From positions 1 to 36,199 of the IMG/VR virus record IMGVR_UViG_3300031251_000068: a DNA stretch of 36,199 nt. One strand, given 5' to 3'. Source of the stretch: a virus. The stretch's first letter is position 1. Each line of letters opens with the position of its first letter. The notes under the pieces are model-generated. The model made no database searches, had not been told where the DNA came from, and saw only the letters and a program-made list of their open reading frames with translations. The position numbers were made by a program, and so were the translations under genes. Positions 17,080 to 24,397 of the stretch are shown one piece after another.

Positions 17080-17889
17080 ATGACAGCCATTACTACCAGT
17101 CGCTATGCAATCTTCAACGGTTATAACTTAAACAATGTCCCTGGTCTTTCAGTCTATGCTATAACACCGCCAGGACAAGGCAACCGAGTTCTTAACATTT
17201 TCCCATTAGCTCGTAACTCAGCTAGAAAAGTAAGTGCTGGTTTCTACCAATCAAATAAAATACAGATTGGCGTATATGTTACGGCAGCCAGCCGAGAGGC
17301 TTTAGAGGCTGCACTTGATACGCTTTATGCTAACCTGCAGCAGCTAGAAGCTTCACTTGTAATACCTATGTCTGGTGGTACTGCCAGGGCTTACACCGCT
17401 TCATATGTTAATAGTAATATAAATAACGCTGTGCCTGGTACAGATAGCCCTAATTCTGGCTACGCTGATCTTACTTTGATATTTGAGTGTTCTGACAACT
17501 ACGGCTATGATCAGTTTTTCACGCCTATGATTGGCCCAGTATCAAGCACAGGCTCACCCGATAACTGGAATTATACTTTTAAGGGTAGTGCAGATCAGCA
17601 ACTACCTTTCCTGCAATTCTATTTCACAGGTGGAACTTTAGGCTCTGGTACGGTAGTTATCGGTAACTTAAACTCTGGTCAGCAAGTCTCAATCACTAGA
17701 GTGTGGGCTGTAGGCGATACGTTGCAGATAAACGCTCAAAATAATACAGTGCAGGTTAATGGTGTAGACGTGGCGTTTACTGGTGCAATACCGACATTTG
17801 GTACTGGGCTTCAGACAATTACCTACAGTGATAACTTCACCTCAAGGACTAAGCAGTTTTATTCTTATGTATATAATCGGTGGAACTAG
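17080..17889 (+). CDS. Distal tail protein (Dit)
   Basis: This 269-residue protein follows the tape measure gene, the usual place for Dit, the hexameric hub at the tube end. The second half has 'LPFLQFYFTGGTLGSGTVVI' and 'VWAVGDTLQINAQNNTVQVN', close to the galectin-like C-terminal domain of many Gram-positive-phage Dit proteins. The stop is three bases before the next ATG. Confidence 0.8.
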   Translation: MTAITTSRYAIFNGYNLNNVPGLSVYAITPPGQGNRVLNIFPLARNSARKVSAGFYQSNKIQIGVYVTAASREALEAALDTLYANLQQLEASLVIPMSGGTARAYTASYVNSNINNAVPGTDSPNSGYADLTLIFECSDNYGYDQFFTPMIGPVSSTGSPDNWNYTFKGSADQQLPFLQFYFTGGTLGSGTVVIGNLNSGQQVSITRVWAVGDTLQINAQNNTVQVNGVDVAFTGAIPTFGTGLQTITYSDNFTSRTKQFYSYVYNRWN

Positions 17890-17892
17890 GCT

Positions 17893-19632
17893 ATGGCACA
17901 ACCACAAAACCTATTACTACGCCAGAAATACCATCAATACAAGATATATACGCCAGCAGGCGTTTATCTCGGCTTGCTTCAAAATGTCACAACGCCTTTT
18001 CAATATAATCAACCTATAGCTACTGCCTTTGTGCAGCTACAAATTACTGTTGGTCAGACGGCAGACGTAGCAGATCAGGCTGTAACACCGATCACAGACG
18101 AGGCTGGCAACCCGATCACAGACGAGGCTGGAAATAATCTGCTTATAGAGCGTCAGCCAGACGTAGTTGGTTCAAGCAACTCAAATGCCCTAATTGCCAA
18201 TGACAACATAATTGTAGTTGTTGAATACTCAAATTATTATCCGAATGGGTTAGTCAAGTTTACTGGCTATATATCAAAATGGAAAGCAACTTTTGGTGCA
18301 AGTAACGACATTTTGATTACCTGTATCAGCAATGGCCAAGACTTAGTAAACTATCCTGTCCAGGGGACACCAATACAAGACCAGGCACAAACCAATACAG
18401 ATGGTAATACAACAATAAATAATCTTACCTCTACTTCATTTCAGATTATAACGCCAGGTGCTTCAACGACTACGCTTAATAGAATTACGTTACAGTTAGC
18501 TTCTGTCATTGCGAATAATCCTACTCTTACCGTCAATCTTTATGCCTCATCTTCCAGTGGAATACTTAACCTTTCTTCAGCTCTATCTGCTAATCCCCCC
18601 GACGCAACTGCATCTGCGGTAGTGGCATCTACAAGCCCGACAAACTATGATTTTATATTTAACTACACCTACCCTAATGGTACACCTGGCTATTTCATAA
18701 TTATACTCACTACCACTGATACAAACGGTGTCAAGCTATACTACCAAGATGGCTCGCCGTATGCTGGCGGTAACTTATTCAATGGTAAAGGGTTATTCCC
18801 ATTTGACGGTACTTGTTCACTGTACTTCAAGACCTTTTATTCTTCTTCTACAATCAATGCTGCTTACGTAAATGATGACCCCAGCTTTGTAATGAACGAT
18901 TTGGTTACTAACTATAATAAGTTAGGTGGCTCTATAACTGTGCCTGTAGGTGGCTATAGTAATACAAACACACTAGCAACATACACATTTAAGATGCAGA
19001 CCATTTTACAAGCTATCCAAGCAACAGTAGCTCTCGCACCCGCAAACTGGTACTGGTATGTTGACCCTGCAACTGGTGTACTACAATTTGCTAAAGCTAA
19101 TACGGTTGCAGATATTACAATAATCCGCAAGAGACATATCAACGAAATAGATATTGAAGCCACCAAAGAAAACATTAAGAATACAGCTTACTTCACTGGT
19201 GGTGACGACGGTACAGCTACTAGCACAAACATCTTAGTTAAAGTTTCTAAAGCTCTTGGTGGCAACCGAGTGGGACTAGCTTTACTATCAGATAACAGGG
19301 TAAACAGTGCAACAGGTGGAACGGTGACTGCAAAGTTGATTGCTCAGAACTATTTGAATGTCAATAACTCTGAACAATACATTGCTAATGCCATAATCCA
19401 AGATCAGACCATGGACATTAACCTGCTGAAACTTGGCTTAATGGTTGGCTTCTCAGGCTTTGGTAACTTCGTTGATAACCTACTACTACAAATTGTCGGT
19501 GTAAATTACCAGTCAGACCAGGCAATTTTGCAACTCGGCACATTGCCGAAGCGTGATACCGCCGTTGTTGCAGCCATTCAAGCAGGCTTGCAATACGCTC
19601 AGACTGTTGCTAACCCATCAACACCAAGCTAG
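17893..19632 (+). CDS. Tail hub / baseplate protein with inserted beta domain
   Basis: The 579-residue product sits where the tail-associated hub (Tal or gp37-like) occurs. The N-terminal third binds the tail ('VKFTGYISKWKATF'). Residues around 160-320 look like an inserted Ser/Thr/Asn-rich beta domain that may bind sugars. The C-terminal third returns to the hub fold ('VDPATGVLQFAKANTV'). A 20-bp DNA repeat at 18088 encodes a doubled ITDEAGN loop. No protease or muramidase motif is seen. Confidence 0.72.
   Translation: MAQPQNLLLRQKYHQYKIYTPAGVYLGLLQNVTTPFQYNQPIATAFVQLQITVGQTADVADQAVTPITDEAGNPITDEAGNNLLIERQPDVVGSSNSNALIANDNIIVVVEYSNYYPNGLVKFTGYISKWKATFGASNDILITCISNGQDLVNYPVQGTPIQDQAQTNTDGNTTINNLTSTSFQIITPGASTTTLNRITLQLASVIANNPTLTVNLYASSSSGILNLSSALSANPPDATASAVVASTSPTNYDFIFNYTYPNGTPGYFIIILTTTDTNGVKLYYQDGSPYAGGNLFNGKGLFPFDGTCSLYFKTFYSSSTINAAYVNDDPSFVMNDLVTNYNKLGGSITVPVGGYSNTNTLATYTFKMQTILQAIQATVALAPANWYWYVDPATGVLQFAKANTVADITIIRKRHINEIDIEATKENIKNTAYFTGGDDGTATSTNILVKVSKALGGNRVGLALLSDNRVNSATGGTVTAKLIAQNYLNVNNSEQYIANAIIQDQTMDINLLKLGLMVGFSGFGNFVDNLLLQIVGVNYQSDQAILQLGTLPKRDTAVVAAIQAGLQYAQTVANPSTPS
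18088..18131 (+). repeat. Tandem 24-bp repeat in hub gene
   Basis: A 20-base unit at 18088-18107 recurs exactly at 18112-18131 with a 24-base period. It encodes the doubled peptide ITDEAGN-P-ITDEAGN, probably a surface loop. Copy number could vary by slippage. Confidence 0.85.
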
Positions 19633-19655
19633 AATAAGGATAAGGACTAAAAATT

Positions 19656-20630
19656 ATGCCAAAACAGTCACAACTCCCACAAGATGCTGCACCTACCCTA
19701 CCCGATAGGCTCACTGGTTTACAGGTAGCTGCTTCACTAGCCGTCAGCTATACACTACAGACACTTATAAACTTCATTTGGACGTTAGCTAATATACCTA
19801 CTGGTGCAACAAGCCCAATCACAAGGGATAACTACACCACCGTACCATTCGTGACAGGTAATACAGGGGTTTGGACTGCTGACGCTGCTGGCTCAACAAG
19901 AAACGCCTCAATGACGGCTATCACCGTATTTATCAACGGACGGTTTATAACGATTACATCTGTGACGGCTCGCACTTTCACAGCTTCAAAAGATACCTAT
20001 ATTGATATTCTTGATAACACTGACGGCACTGGCACACTGGTCTACACCGAAGTCACCAACAATGCAGCCTCACCAGCATTAGCAGCCAACTCTATCAGAA
20101 TCGGCATTATTATAACTGGTGCTACAAACATTTTGAACTCAGGCTCAGTAAACCAGGGGCAAGAAACCATGATACTGCCAATTGCCTCAAGTAACGCCTA
20201 CTCTGTTACTGACTCACTTGGCAACCTAATTTGTAATCGTGACCCTAGCAGTAAGCTGATAGGCTACAGGCAAATCCTAGCTACCTTTAATGCAGGTACA
20301 AATGCCCTGACGGACGTAACTGGATTAAACCTTGTGCCATTTATCGTGCCTGCAGGCCGTAAGATAAAGGCTACTGCTGAGGGACAACTACAACAATCAG
20401 GCACAATCAGACAAAGTTTGCTACACATTAAAGATGGATCAACAGACCTAACAAATGGTCAGGTATGGACTGGTCTTACTAACCCATCTACTGTGACACC
20501 GCAGATAGTCCTCACCCCATCAGCAGGTTCGCACACATATAAGGCAGTCATTGAGTGTGCTTCTGGTGCTAACGTATCTATTGCTGCTGCTACCACCCAG
20601 CCTGCTTATGTAAGAATTGAGTTAGAATAG
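19656..20630 (+). CDS. Tail tip / receptor-binding candidate
   Basis: This 324-residue protein is the last in the tail run. A short helical N terminus ('LTGLQVAASLAVSYTLQTL') is followed by Thr/Ser/Asn-rich beta structure. The C-terminal half ('SLGNLICNRDPSSKLIGYRQ' and a beta domain to the end) looks like a compact head for receptor contact. It lacks collagen-like or chaperone repeats. A receptor role is inferred from position and composition. Confidence 0.6.
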   Translation: MPKQSQLPQDAAPTLPDRLTGLQVAASLAVSYTLQTLINFIWTLANIPTGATSPITRDNYTTVPFVTGNTGVWTADAAGSTRNASMTAITVFINGRFITITSVTARTFTASKDTYIDILDNTDGTGTLVYTEVTNNAASPALAANSIRIGIIITGATNILNSGSVNQGQETMILPIASSNAYSVTDSLGNLICNRDPSSKLIGYRQILATFNAGTNALTDVTGLNLVPFIVPAGRKIKATAEGQLQQSGTIRQSLLHIKDGSTDLTNGQVWTGLTNPSTVTPQIVLTPSAGSHTYKAVIECASGANVSIAAATTQPAYVRIELE

Positions 20631-20637
20631 GAGTAAT

Positions 20638-20904
20638 ATGTCTGCATTATTAAAACACGGCCAAAAAGTAGAATATCTTTACGAGGGTAAATGGCGTAAG
20701 GGCATTATTCATGGCGTTAAAACCCATGAGACACCCGACGGTCAGATAACCAGGGTTGCTTACTTAGTTGATACTGGCAATAAACTGAAAGTGTCTGTTG
20801 ATAAACGGCATAAAGAAACAGGGCAATTCGTATTCAGCCACGAAGAAGAAACAGATCAACCCGAACAAGTTGAAGTTGAACAAACTCTTGTAAAGCTGGC
20901 GTAA
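20638..20904 (+). CDS. Small basic/acidic hypothetical protein
   Basis: This 88-residue protein begins with a strand-rich part, 'VEYLYEGKWRKGIIHGVK', resembling small SH3 or Tudor-like barrels, and ends in an acidic tail (EEETDQPEQVEVE). AGGAG precedes the ATG at good distance. It opens the lysis region after the tail genes. The role is unknown. Confidence 0.6.
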   Translation: MSALLKHGQKVEYLYEGKWRKGIIHGVKTHETPDGQITRVAYLVDTGNKLKVSVDKRHKETGQFVFSHEEETDQPEQVEVEQTLVKLA

Positions 20905-20907
20905 TCT

Positions 20908-21381
20908 ATGCGTATGGTTGTCACTACCTCTGATGTTGAAATCTTAATTGCTACTGCAGGCATAATTGCTATCGGTGTAATTGGTAAACGGGCTGGTTGG
21001 TTCAAGATTATTAGTGGCACTAACGCTTTACTTCGTGAGCAAAACGCTATTCTTACCGAGCAGAATATTACTTTGAAAACTCAGTTAGAAACAACTACCA
21101 AGTTACATATCCAAGATAAAACTGACTGGGCTCAGCGACACAGTGAAAGCCTGACACAGATAGCCAAATTACAAGGTAAAGTTGAGACTCTTACGGCGTT
21201 GCCGTTAAGTAAGATTGACGAAACCTTAAAAGAGTTCACCGCTTTTGGTCAAAAGTTCGTTGAAAGTAATGACAAGATTTTAGAACAGCTTAAGATGTCT
21301 GCTAAAACCTTAGCAATAGATACTCAAGATGCTGCCACTCACGTTAAAGAAGTCCAAGTAAGCCTTGAAGAAAACAAATAA
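20908..21381 (+). CDS. Membrane-anchored coiled-coil protein
   Basis: This 157-residue protein has one N-terminal membrane span (about 10-27, 'ILIATAGIIAIGVIGK') and then a long charged helix with heptad character. The outline fits i-spanins or other lysis accessory proteins, though in a host without an outer membrane that role would not apply. It overlaps the next gene by one base and is placed just before the endolysin. Confidence 0.55.
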   Translation: MRMVVTTSDVEILIATAGIIAIGVIGKRAGWFKIISGTNALLREQNAILTEQNITLKTQLETTTKLHIQDKTDWAQRHSESLTQIAKLQGKVETLTALPLSKIDETLKEFTAFGQKFVESNDKILEQLKMSAKTLAIDTQDAATHVKEVQVSLEENK

Positions 21382-21656
21382 TGATTTTGCAATATTTCCA
21401 GCAGCATTACCAAGACAATGTTATAGCTGGATTTATAAACTCTTTAATTGTCCTGGTACTCGCCTACTTCTTAATAATAAAGAAAATGCTCACCTGCCAA
21501 GAGAAGTGGTGCTTTCGTATCGGTCATCACAAAGTTACTGGTACGCACTATAAAACCTGCAACAAACACGCCACGAAAGAGATACACACCAAATGGCAGC
21601 ATAAACACTACGCTAAATACCCGAAACAGCATGAGTTCTTGAAGTCAAAGCATTAG
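21381..21656 (+). CDS. Small membrane protein with Cys/His tail
   Basis: This 91-residue protein has one hydrophobic span ('FINSLIVLVLAYFLIIKK', about 18-35), followed by a basic His-rich tail containing CQEKWC and several histidines. Topology and position before the endolysin make it a holin or holin-partner candidate. The tail could bind metal. No family is recognised. Confidence 0.5.
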   Translation: MILQYFQQHYQDNVIAGFINSLIVLVLAYFLIIKKMLTCQEKWCFRIGHHKVTGTHYKTCNKHATKEIHTKWQHKHYAKYPKQHEFLKSKH

Positions 21657-21659
21657 TAG

Positions 21660-21665
21660 TATAAT
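21660..21665 (+). promoter_or_regulatory. -10 box for leaderless endolysin mRNA
   Basis: TATAAT lies exactly six bases before the endolysin ATG, and no Shine-Dalgarno sequence lies between them. The best -35 is a poor TTGAAG at 15 bases. It matches the spacing seen at 5137, 12050 and 23888. Confidence 0.5.
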
Positions 21666-21671
21666 AAGTTT

Positions 21672-22334
21672 ATGAACTTAGCTCAGTTTATTGCCACCTA
21701 CACAAACCAAGCTACAGATGTAGATGGTGTTGCTGCAGACATAGGCCAATGCGTACAGCTAGTATCGCTTTACTGTCAAAAGGTATTAAACGTACCCTAC
21801 CCGAACGCCAATGCTAAGGACTGGTGGAATAACCCTGTCTGTCTGGCAAACTTTGATCAGGTTGCAGCAGGCCAGCCCATGTTGCCAGGCGACATTGTAG
21901 TTTGGGGAGCTTCTAATTTGATTAACTCGCCCTTGTATGGCCACATAGACATCTGTGTTTCAGCAGATGCTAATGGTTTTACAGGCTTTGATAGCAACTG
22001 GGGTGGCGTAAATAATGCACAGGGGCAGCCAGTCGCTCACGAAGTAAGACATATATTAACTGATGTGCTAGGATATTTAAGGATAAAGGAGAAACCAGCT
22101 ATGAACACTGACGGAGTAGTAAACGACGATATTTGTAACTTAGTTTTTGTGGCGGTATTGCATAGACATGCAGCAAAAGTTGACCTTGATGCTTGGCGTG
22201 GCCATGATCTGGTAGACATGATTAACCAGCTCTACCATTCTCAGGAGTGGAGCGATCAGGGTGCTGTACTTGCTAATGGCTCTGGCGTTACTAAGGCCAA
22301 TGTTCAAACTTATATTAACCAGCACTTGAGTTAA
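21672..22334 (+). CDS. Endolysin with CHAP domain
   Basis: This 220-residue peptidoglycan hydrolase has an N-terminal CHAP domain. Its probable catalytic residues are Cys27 ('DIGQCVQL') and His91 ('LYGHIDICV'), with 'FDSNWGG' at 106-112 completing the fold. CHAP enzymes cut amide or peptide bonds of the cell wall. Residues 144-220 form a separate helical domain, probably for cell-wall binding. No signal peptide is present, so a holin is needed. The gene appears leaderless, and an internal start at 22101 may make the C-terminal domain alone. Confidence 0.88.
   Translation: MNLAQFIATYTNQATDVDGVAADIGQCVQLVSLYCQKVLNVPYPNANAKDWWNNPVCLANFDQVAAGQPMLPGDIVVWGASNLINSPLYGHIDICVSADANGFTGFDSNWGGVNNAQGQPVAHEVRHILTDVLGYLRIKEKPAMNTDGVVNDDICNLVFVAVLHRHAAKVDLDAWRGHDLVDMINQLYHSQEWSDQGAVLANGSGVTKANVQTYINQHLS
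22085..22103 (+). promoter_or_regulatory. Internal ribosome binding site in endolysin gene
   Basis: AAAGGAG at 22085-22091 lies nine bases before an in-frame ATG at 22101-22103 (residue 144), exactly between CHAP and C-terminal domains. It is a better initiation site than that of the full-length gene, and would yield a 77-residue binding domain. Confidence 0.6.
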
Positions 22335-22336
22335 TC

Positions 22337-22933
22337 ATGCAAGATGACCCTAAGCTTCAGCAACTAGCTGTGTTCACCCCTGAGCAAGAGCTTAACCCTG
22401 GCTATGGTAATCATTATCTATTCTTTGTGGGTCGTGATGACGTGCATGGTATTCTATTACACCTTATCAAACAAGAAAAACTAGGCTTTGACTTCAATCA
22501 ATTCGGCTTTGATGATCAAGAGTTGAATGACGCTATCTTAGCGTTGCTTAATAATCCTACTGTATCCGTCCAAGCCACACTTGATAAGTCTCAGGCAGGT
22601 GGAGTCCACGAAAGAGCTATACTATCTGCTGATGAAGCGAATGACCCTACTTTTTTGAACTCTTTTGCTATCGGTGAAAGTGCTACACACCAGATCAGCC
22701 ATACCAAAGGCGGTATCTTTGTTGGCCAGGGTATCGGCTACGAGGGCTCAACTAACTGGTCTTCTAGCGGTGAGGGTGTCGGCATTAGTTTGAAAGCTGA
22801 CGTTAATGCACCTAAAGGCTTCAAGGCTCAGAATAATACCTTGCTTGTGTCTACCAGTCCTGTCTTTATTTCACGTTTCCAGCGTCAGTTACTTGCCGAG
22901 CACAGGATTGCTCAAGGTCAGAAGACCGCTTAA
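22337..22933 (+). CDS. Phospholipase D-like protein with degenerate HKD motif
   Basis: This 198-residue protein has the single-domain phospholipase D/Nuc layout: 'SHTKGGIFVGQGIGYEGSTN' around 121-140, with His122, Lys124 and the Gly-Ser-x-Asn element. Such proteins are nucleases or lipid phosphodiesterases that act as dimers. The Asp expected five residues after Lys is Val129, so activity may be altered. A conserved tail 'KGFKAQNNTLLVSTSPVFIS' matches the family. It starts three bases after the endolysin stop, pointing to a lysis or host-DNA role. Confidence 0.75.
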   Translation: MQDDPKLQQLAVFTPEQELNPGYGNHYLFFVGRDDVHGILLHLIKQEKLGFDFNQFGFDDQELNDAILALLNNPTVSVQATLDKSQAGGVHERAILSADEANDPTFLNSFAIGESATHQISHTKGGIFVGQGIGYEGSTNWSSSGEGVGISLKADVNAPKGFKAQNNTLLVSTSPVFISRFQRQLLAEHRIAQGQKTA

Positions 22934-22939
22934 TTTGTT

Positions 22940-23037
22940 GGTGGGTTAGCAATGTTTGTGAAACAAACAACGAATAAATACAGATATAAAAACCACGCCC
23001 ACCTTACACACTAAGTCTCTCAAGTTACAGCATTGCT
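22940..23037 (+). repeat. Nested inverted repeats after lysis genes
   Basis: GGTGGG (22940-22945) can pair with CCCACC (22998-23003). TGTTTGT and ACAAACA (22953-22969) form a tight hairpin with a GAA loop. AGCAATG (22948-22954) can pair with CATTGCT (23031-23037). Some pairings exclude others. No T run follows, so this is not a simple terminator; an RNA switch, a processing site or a DNA-binding site are options. Confidence 0.45.
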
Positions 23038-23059
23038 ATACTCACCACTGGTGTATAAT
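23033..23059 (+). promoter_or_regulatory. Promoter with palindromic operator candidate
   Basis: TATAAT at 23054-23059 is preceded by a weak TTGCTA. The palindrome CACCA-C-TGGTG (23043-23053) abuts the -10 box where a repressor would block polymerase. The 13 bases 23044-23056 recur with one change at 25361-25373. Confidence 0.55.
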
Positions 23060-23086
23060 AGAAGTATCAACTAAGGAGAAAAAACT

Positions 23087-23272
23087 ATGAACTTATCAGC
23101 AATCAGTAAAGCAATAGCAGGTGGACTAGTCGGTTTAATCGTAGCTGAAGCTGCACGTTATGGCTTCCACGCTGGGGCAGAAGTAATTACAGCCTTAGGC
23201 GTAATCGTAACAGGTGTAGTCGGCTATGTTGTCGGCCACGTCGCTGTTTACTTAGCACCTGCCAACAAATAG
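23087..23272 (+). CDS. Small two-span membrane protein, holin candidate
   Basis: This 61-residue protein has two hydrophobic segments (about 8-25 and 34-55, the latter 'ALGVIVTGVVGYVVGHVAVY'), joined by a short loop, with a Lys at the end. It looks like a class II-type holin in size and topology. AAGGAG lies before the ATG. It is separated from the endolysin by the phospholipase-like gene and a structured gap, and it has its own promoter. Confidence 0.6.
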   Translation: MNLSAISKAIAGGLVGLIVAEAARYGFHAGAEVITALGVIVTGVVGYVVGHVAVYLAPANK

Positions 23273-23280
23273 CGTATAAT
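23252..23280 (+). promoter_or_regulatory. Promoter of 23310 gene
   Basis: TTAGCA (23252-23257), 17 bases and TATAAT (23275-23280) overlap the end of the holin-like gene. Transcription would start about 20 bases before the next ATG, whose AAAGGACGA ribosome binding site lies within the leader. Confidence 0.55.
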
Positions 23281-23309
23281 TAGGGTACTAATTAACAGAA
23301 AGGACGACT

Positions 23310-23519
23310 ATGAGTATGTTAAGTGATCTACTCGCTAAAGCTCAGCAACTAGAGATTGAGCTTGCCAAGTTTGCACAAGGTGAATTAGCTGATGCCAAAA
23401 GCCTAGCCACAGAGATTAAAGAAAATCTGCAGCACGAAGTTAGCAAAGAAGTTGGAGCACCTGCCCCACCTGCTAACCCTGGTGCTGGTGTTCAGACACT
23501 TTCTGATATTAACGGCTAA
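23310..23519 (+). CDS. Small helical protein with GVQT tail
   Basis: This 69-residue protein is a charged amphipathic helix (residues 5-48) followed by a Pro/Ala linker and 'GAGVQTLSDING' at the end. The next gene product ends with a related 'AEGVQTTDDLK', although the two proteins are otherwise unlike. It is transcribed from its own promoter. Function is unknown; the shared ending may be a binding tag. Confidence 0.6.
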   Translation: MSMLSDLLAKAQQLEIELAKFAQGELADAKSLATEIKENLQHEVSKEVGAPAPPANPGAGVQTLSDING

Positions 23520-23570
23520 AGTGCTCTCAAGTTTGTGACATAACGTACAGACTGCTATTTAGTAGTGGGC

Positions 23571-23576
23571 TATAAT
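23571..23576 (+). promoter_or_regulatory. -10 box of 23613 gene
   Basis: A perfect TATAAT lies in the 93-base gap before the next small gene, with no clear -35. The start would be near 23583, and AGAAAGG precedes the ATG. It is the third of four similar boxes in this stretch. Confidence 0.45.
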
Positions 23577-23612
23577 TTTAGAGACGACACAATAATAGAA
23601 AGGTTTAATATC

Positions 23613-23861
23613 ATGGCCGACGACAATAACCCTAATCCTGGTGGCCTTACACCAGGCATGACACCTGACGGCTCAACAGTTGGCCCACAGCCAACGCCAC
23701 CAGGAACAGACGTAAATGAGTCACCGCCAAAAGACCCAGTAGTTGATACTGGCCCAAAGGCAGGCCCGAACTCTGAGGGCAAAGTCCCTCAAGAGGGTGA
23801 CGGTAATTCAACCCCACCTGCACCTGCAGAGGGTGTTCAAACAACTGACGATCTAAAATAG
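23613..23861 (+). CDS. Proline/glycine-rich disordered protein with GVQT tail
   Basis: This 82-residue protein is almost entirely Pro, Gly, Asp, Asn and Thr and should be unfolded. It ends 'PPAPAEGVQTTDDLK', matching the tail of the preceding product. ATG 23613 follows AGAAAGG at about nine bases; an upstream in-frame start at 23565 overlaps the -10 box and would precede the transcript. It may be a linker or virion-associated peptide, but there is no direct evidence. Confidence 0.6.
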   Translation: MADDNNPNPGGLTPGMTPDGSTVGPQPTPPGTDVNESPPKDPVVDTGPKAGPNSEGKVPQEGDGNSTPPAPAEGVQTTDDLK

Positions 23862-23863
23862 TA

Positions 23864-23893
23864 TTGACAACTATGGCATAAGTGTGCTATAAT
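23864..23893 (+). promoter_or_regulatory. Strongest promoter in genome, drives small RNA
   Basis: A consensus TTGACA (23864-23869), 18 bases and TATAAT (23888-23893), with TGC before the -10 making it an extended site. Both hexamers are perfect. Transcription should begin near 23900 and meet a terminator after about 95 bases. Confidence 0.8.
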
Positions 23894-23899
23894 ACTATT

Positions 23900-23993
23900 A
23901 TGGTCAGATAACGTACCATGAGCAAGTCGGAACAGTCCTACTCATGAGAGCGTAAAACCAAAACAAAACCCCTTGAATTATCAGGGGGTTTTT
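23900..23993 (+). ncRNA. Small RNA of about 95 nt, no known family
   Basis: A strong promoter and a strong terminator enclose only this stretch, so a small RNA is the simplest reading. ATGGT (23900-23904) can pair with ACCAT (23915-23919), and CATGAG (23917-23922) with CTCATG (23941-23946). The two stems share CAT and exclude each other. It lacks tRNA features. It also contains tiny frames: ATG GTC AGA TAA at 23900, a nine-residue one at 23918-23947 and ATG AGA GCG TAA at 23944. It may act as antisense RNA, decoy or minigene transcript. Confidence 0.6.
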
Positions 23994-23995
23994 CT
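23965..23995 (+). terminator. Intrinsic terminator of small RNA
   Basis: AAAACCCC-TTGA pairs with TCA-GGGG around an ATTA loop, with one bulged T, followed by TTTTT at 989-993. It ends the small RNA and would also insulate the next gene. Confidence 0.85.
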
Positions 23996-24024
23996 TATGC
24001 TTAGGCCATAAGGATAAAATCAAG

Positions 24025-24393
24025 ATGGAAAAGCATAGATCGCATCACCTCTTATTTCCTAAAAGACTATGGCGAGCACAGAAGCCCACCAGAGAGTTAA
24101 GTGGGCAGTTCTGGCTTAAAGTACCGCTTTATGATGACGCTCATGCTGAGCTTCACGCTAATGTTAGCTCTGTACCTGTGCCTGACTGGAATATTGGAGA
24201 AATCATTTTAAGACAATTTGAGCCAGTTGTAGGCGATTATTTCAAGTCAGTGGACAATCTACTACAAACGATTGATAGGGTGAGCCAGAACCATAGAAGC
24301 GACCCTGTGCAGCGAAATCTAGGCCAGCTTATGATAATGGCTATAGATTTACAAAGGCCATACGTCGTTGATGGATTGGTTATATCGGAATAG
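24025..24393 (+). CDS. Conserved-looking hypothetical with His-rich N terminus
   Basis: The 122-residue product opens 'RSHHLLFPKRLWRAQKPTRE' and later has 'HAELHANVSSVPVPD', regularly spaced histidines that might bind metal or form a nuclease site. The C-terminal half is helical. AAGGA precedes the ATG. It sits just after the small RNA terminator and starts the next gene block. I recognise no named family. Confidence 0.6.
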   Translation: MEKHRSHHLLFPKRLWRAQKPTRELSGQFWLKVPLYDDAHAELHANVSSVPVPDWNIGEIILRQFEPVVGDYFKSVDNLLQTIDRVSQNHRSDPVQRNLGQLMIMAIDLQRPYVVDGLVISE

Positions 24394-24397
24394 TGAT

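Noticed and set aside
18913-18918. TATAAT inside the tail hub gene
   Set aside because: It lies mid-gene with no -35 and no start codon nearby.
23900-23960. tRNA gene ending in CCA
   Set aside because: The bases CCA occur near 23958, but there is no T-loop consensus, no acceptor pairing and no anticodon arm of normal size.
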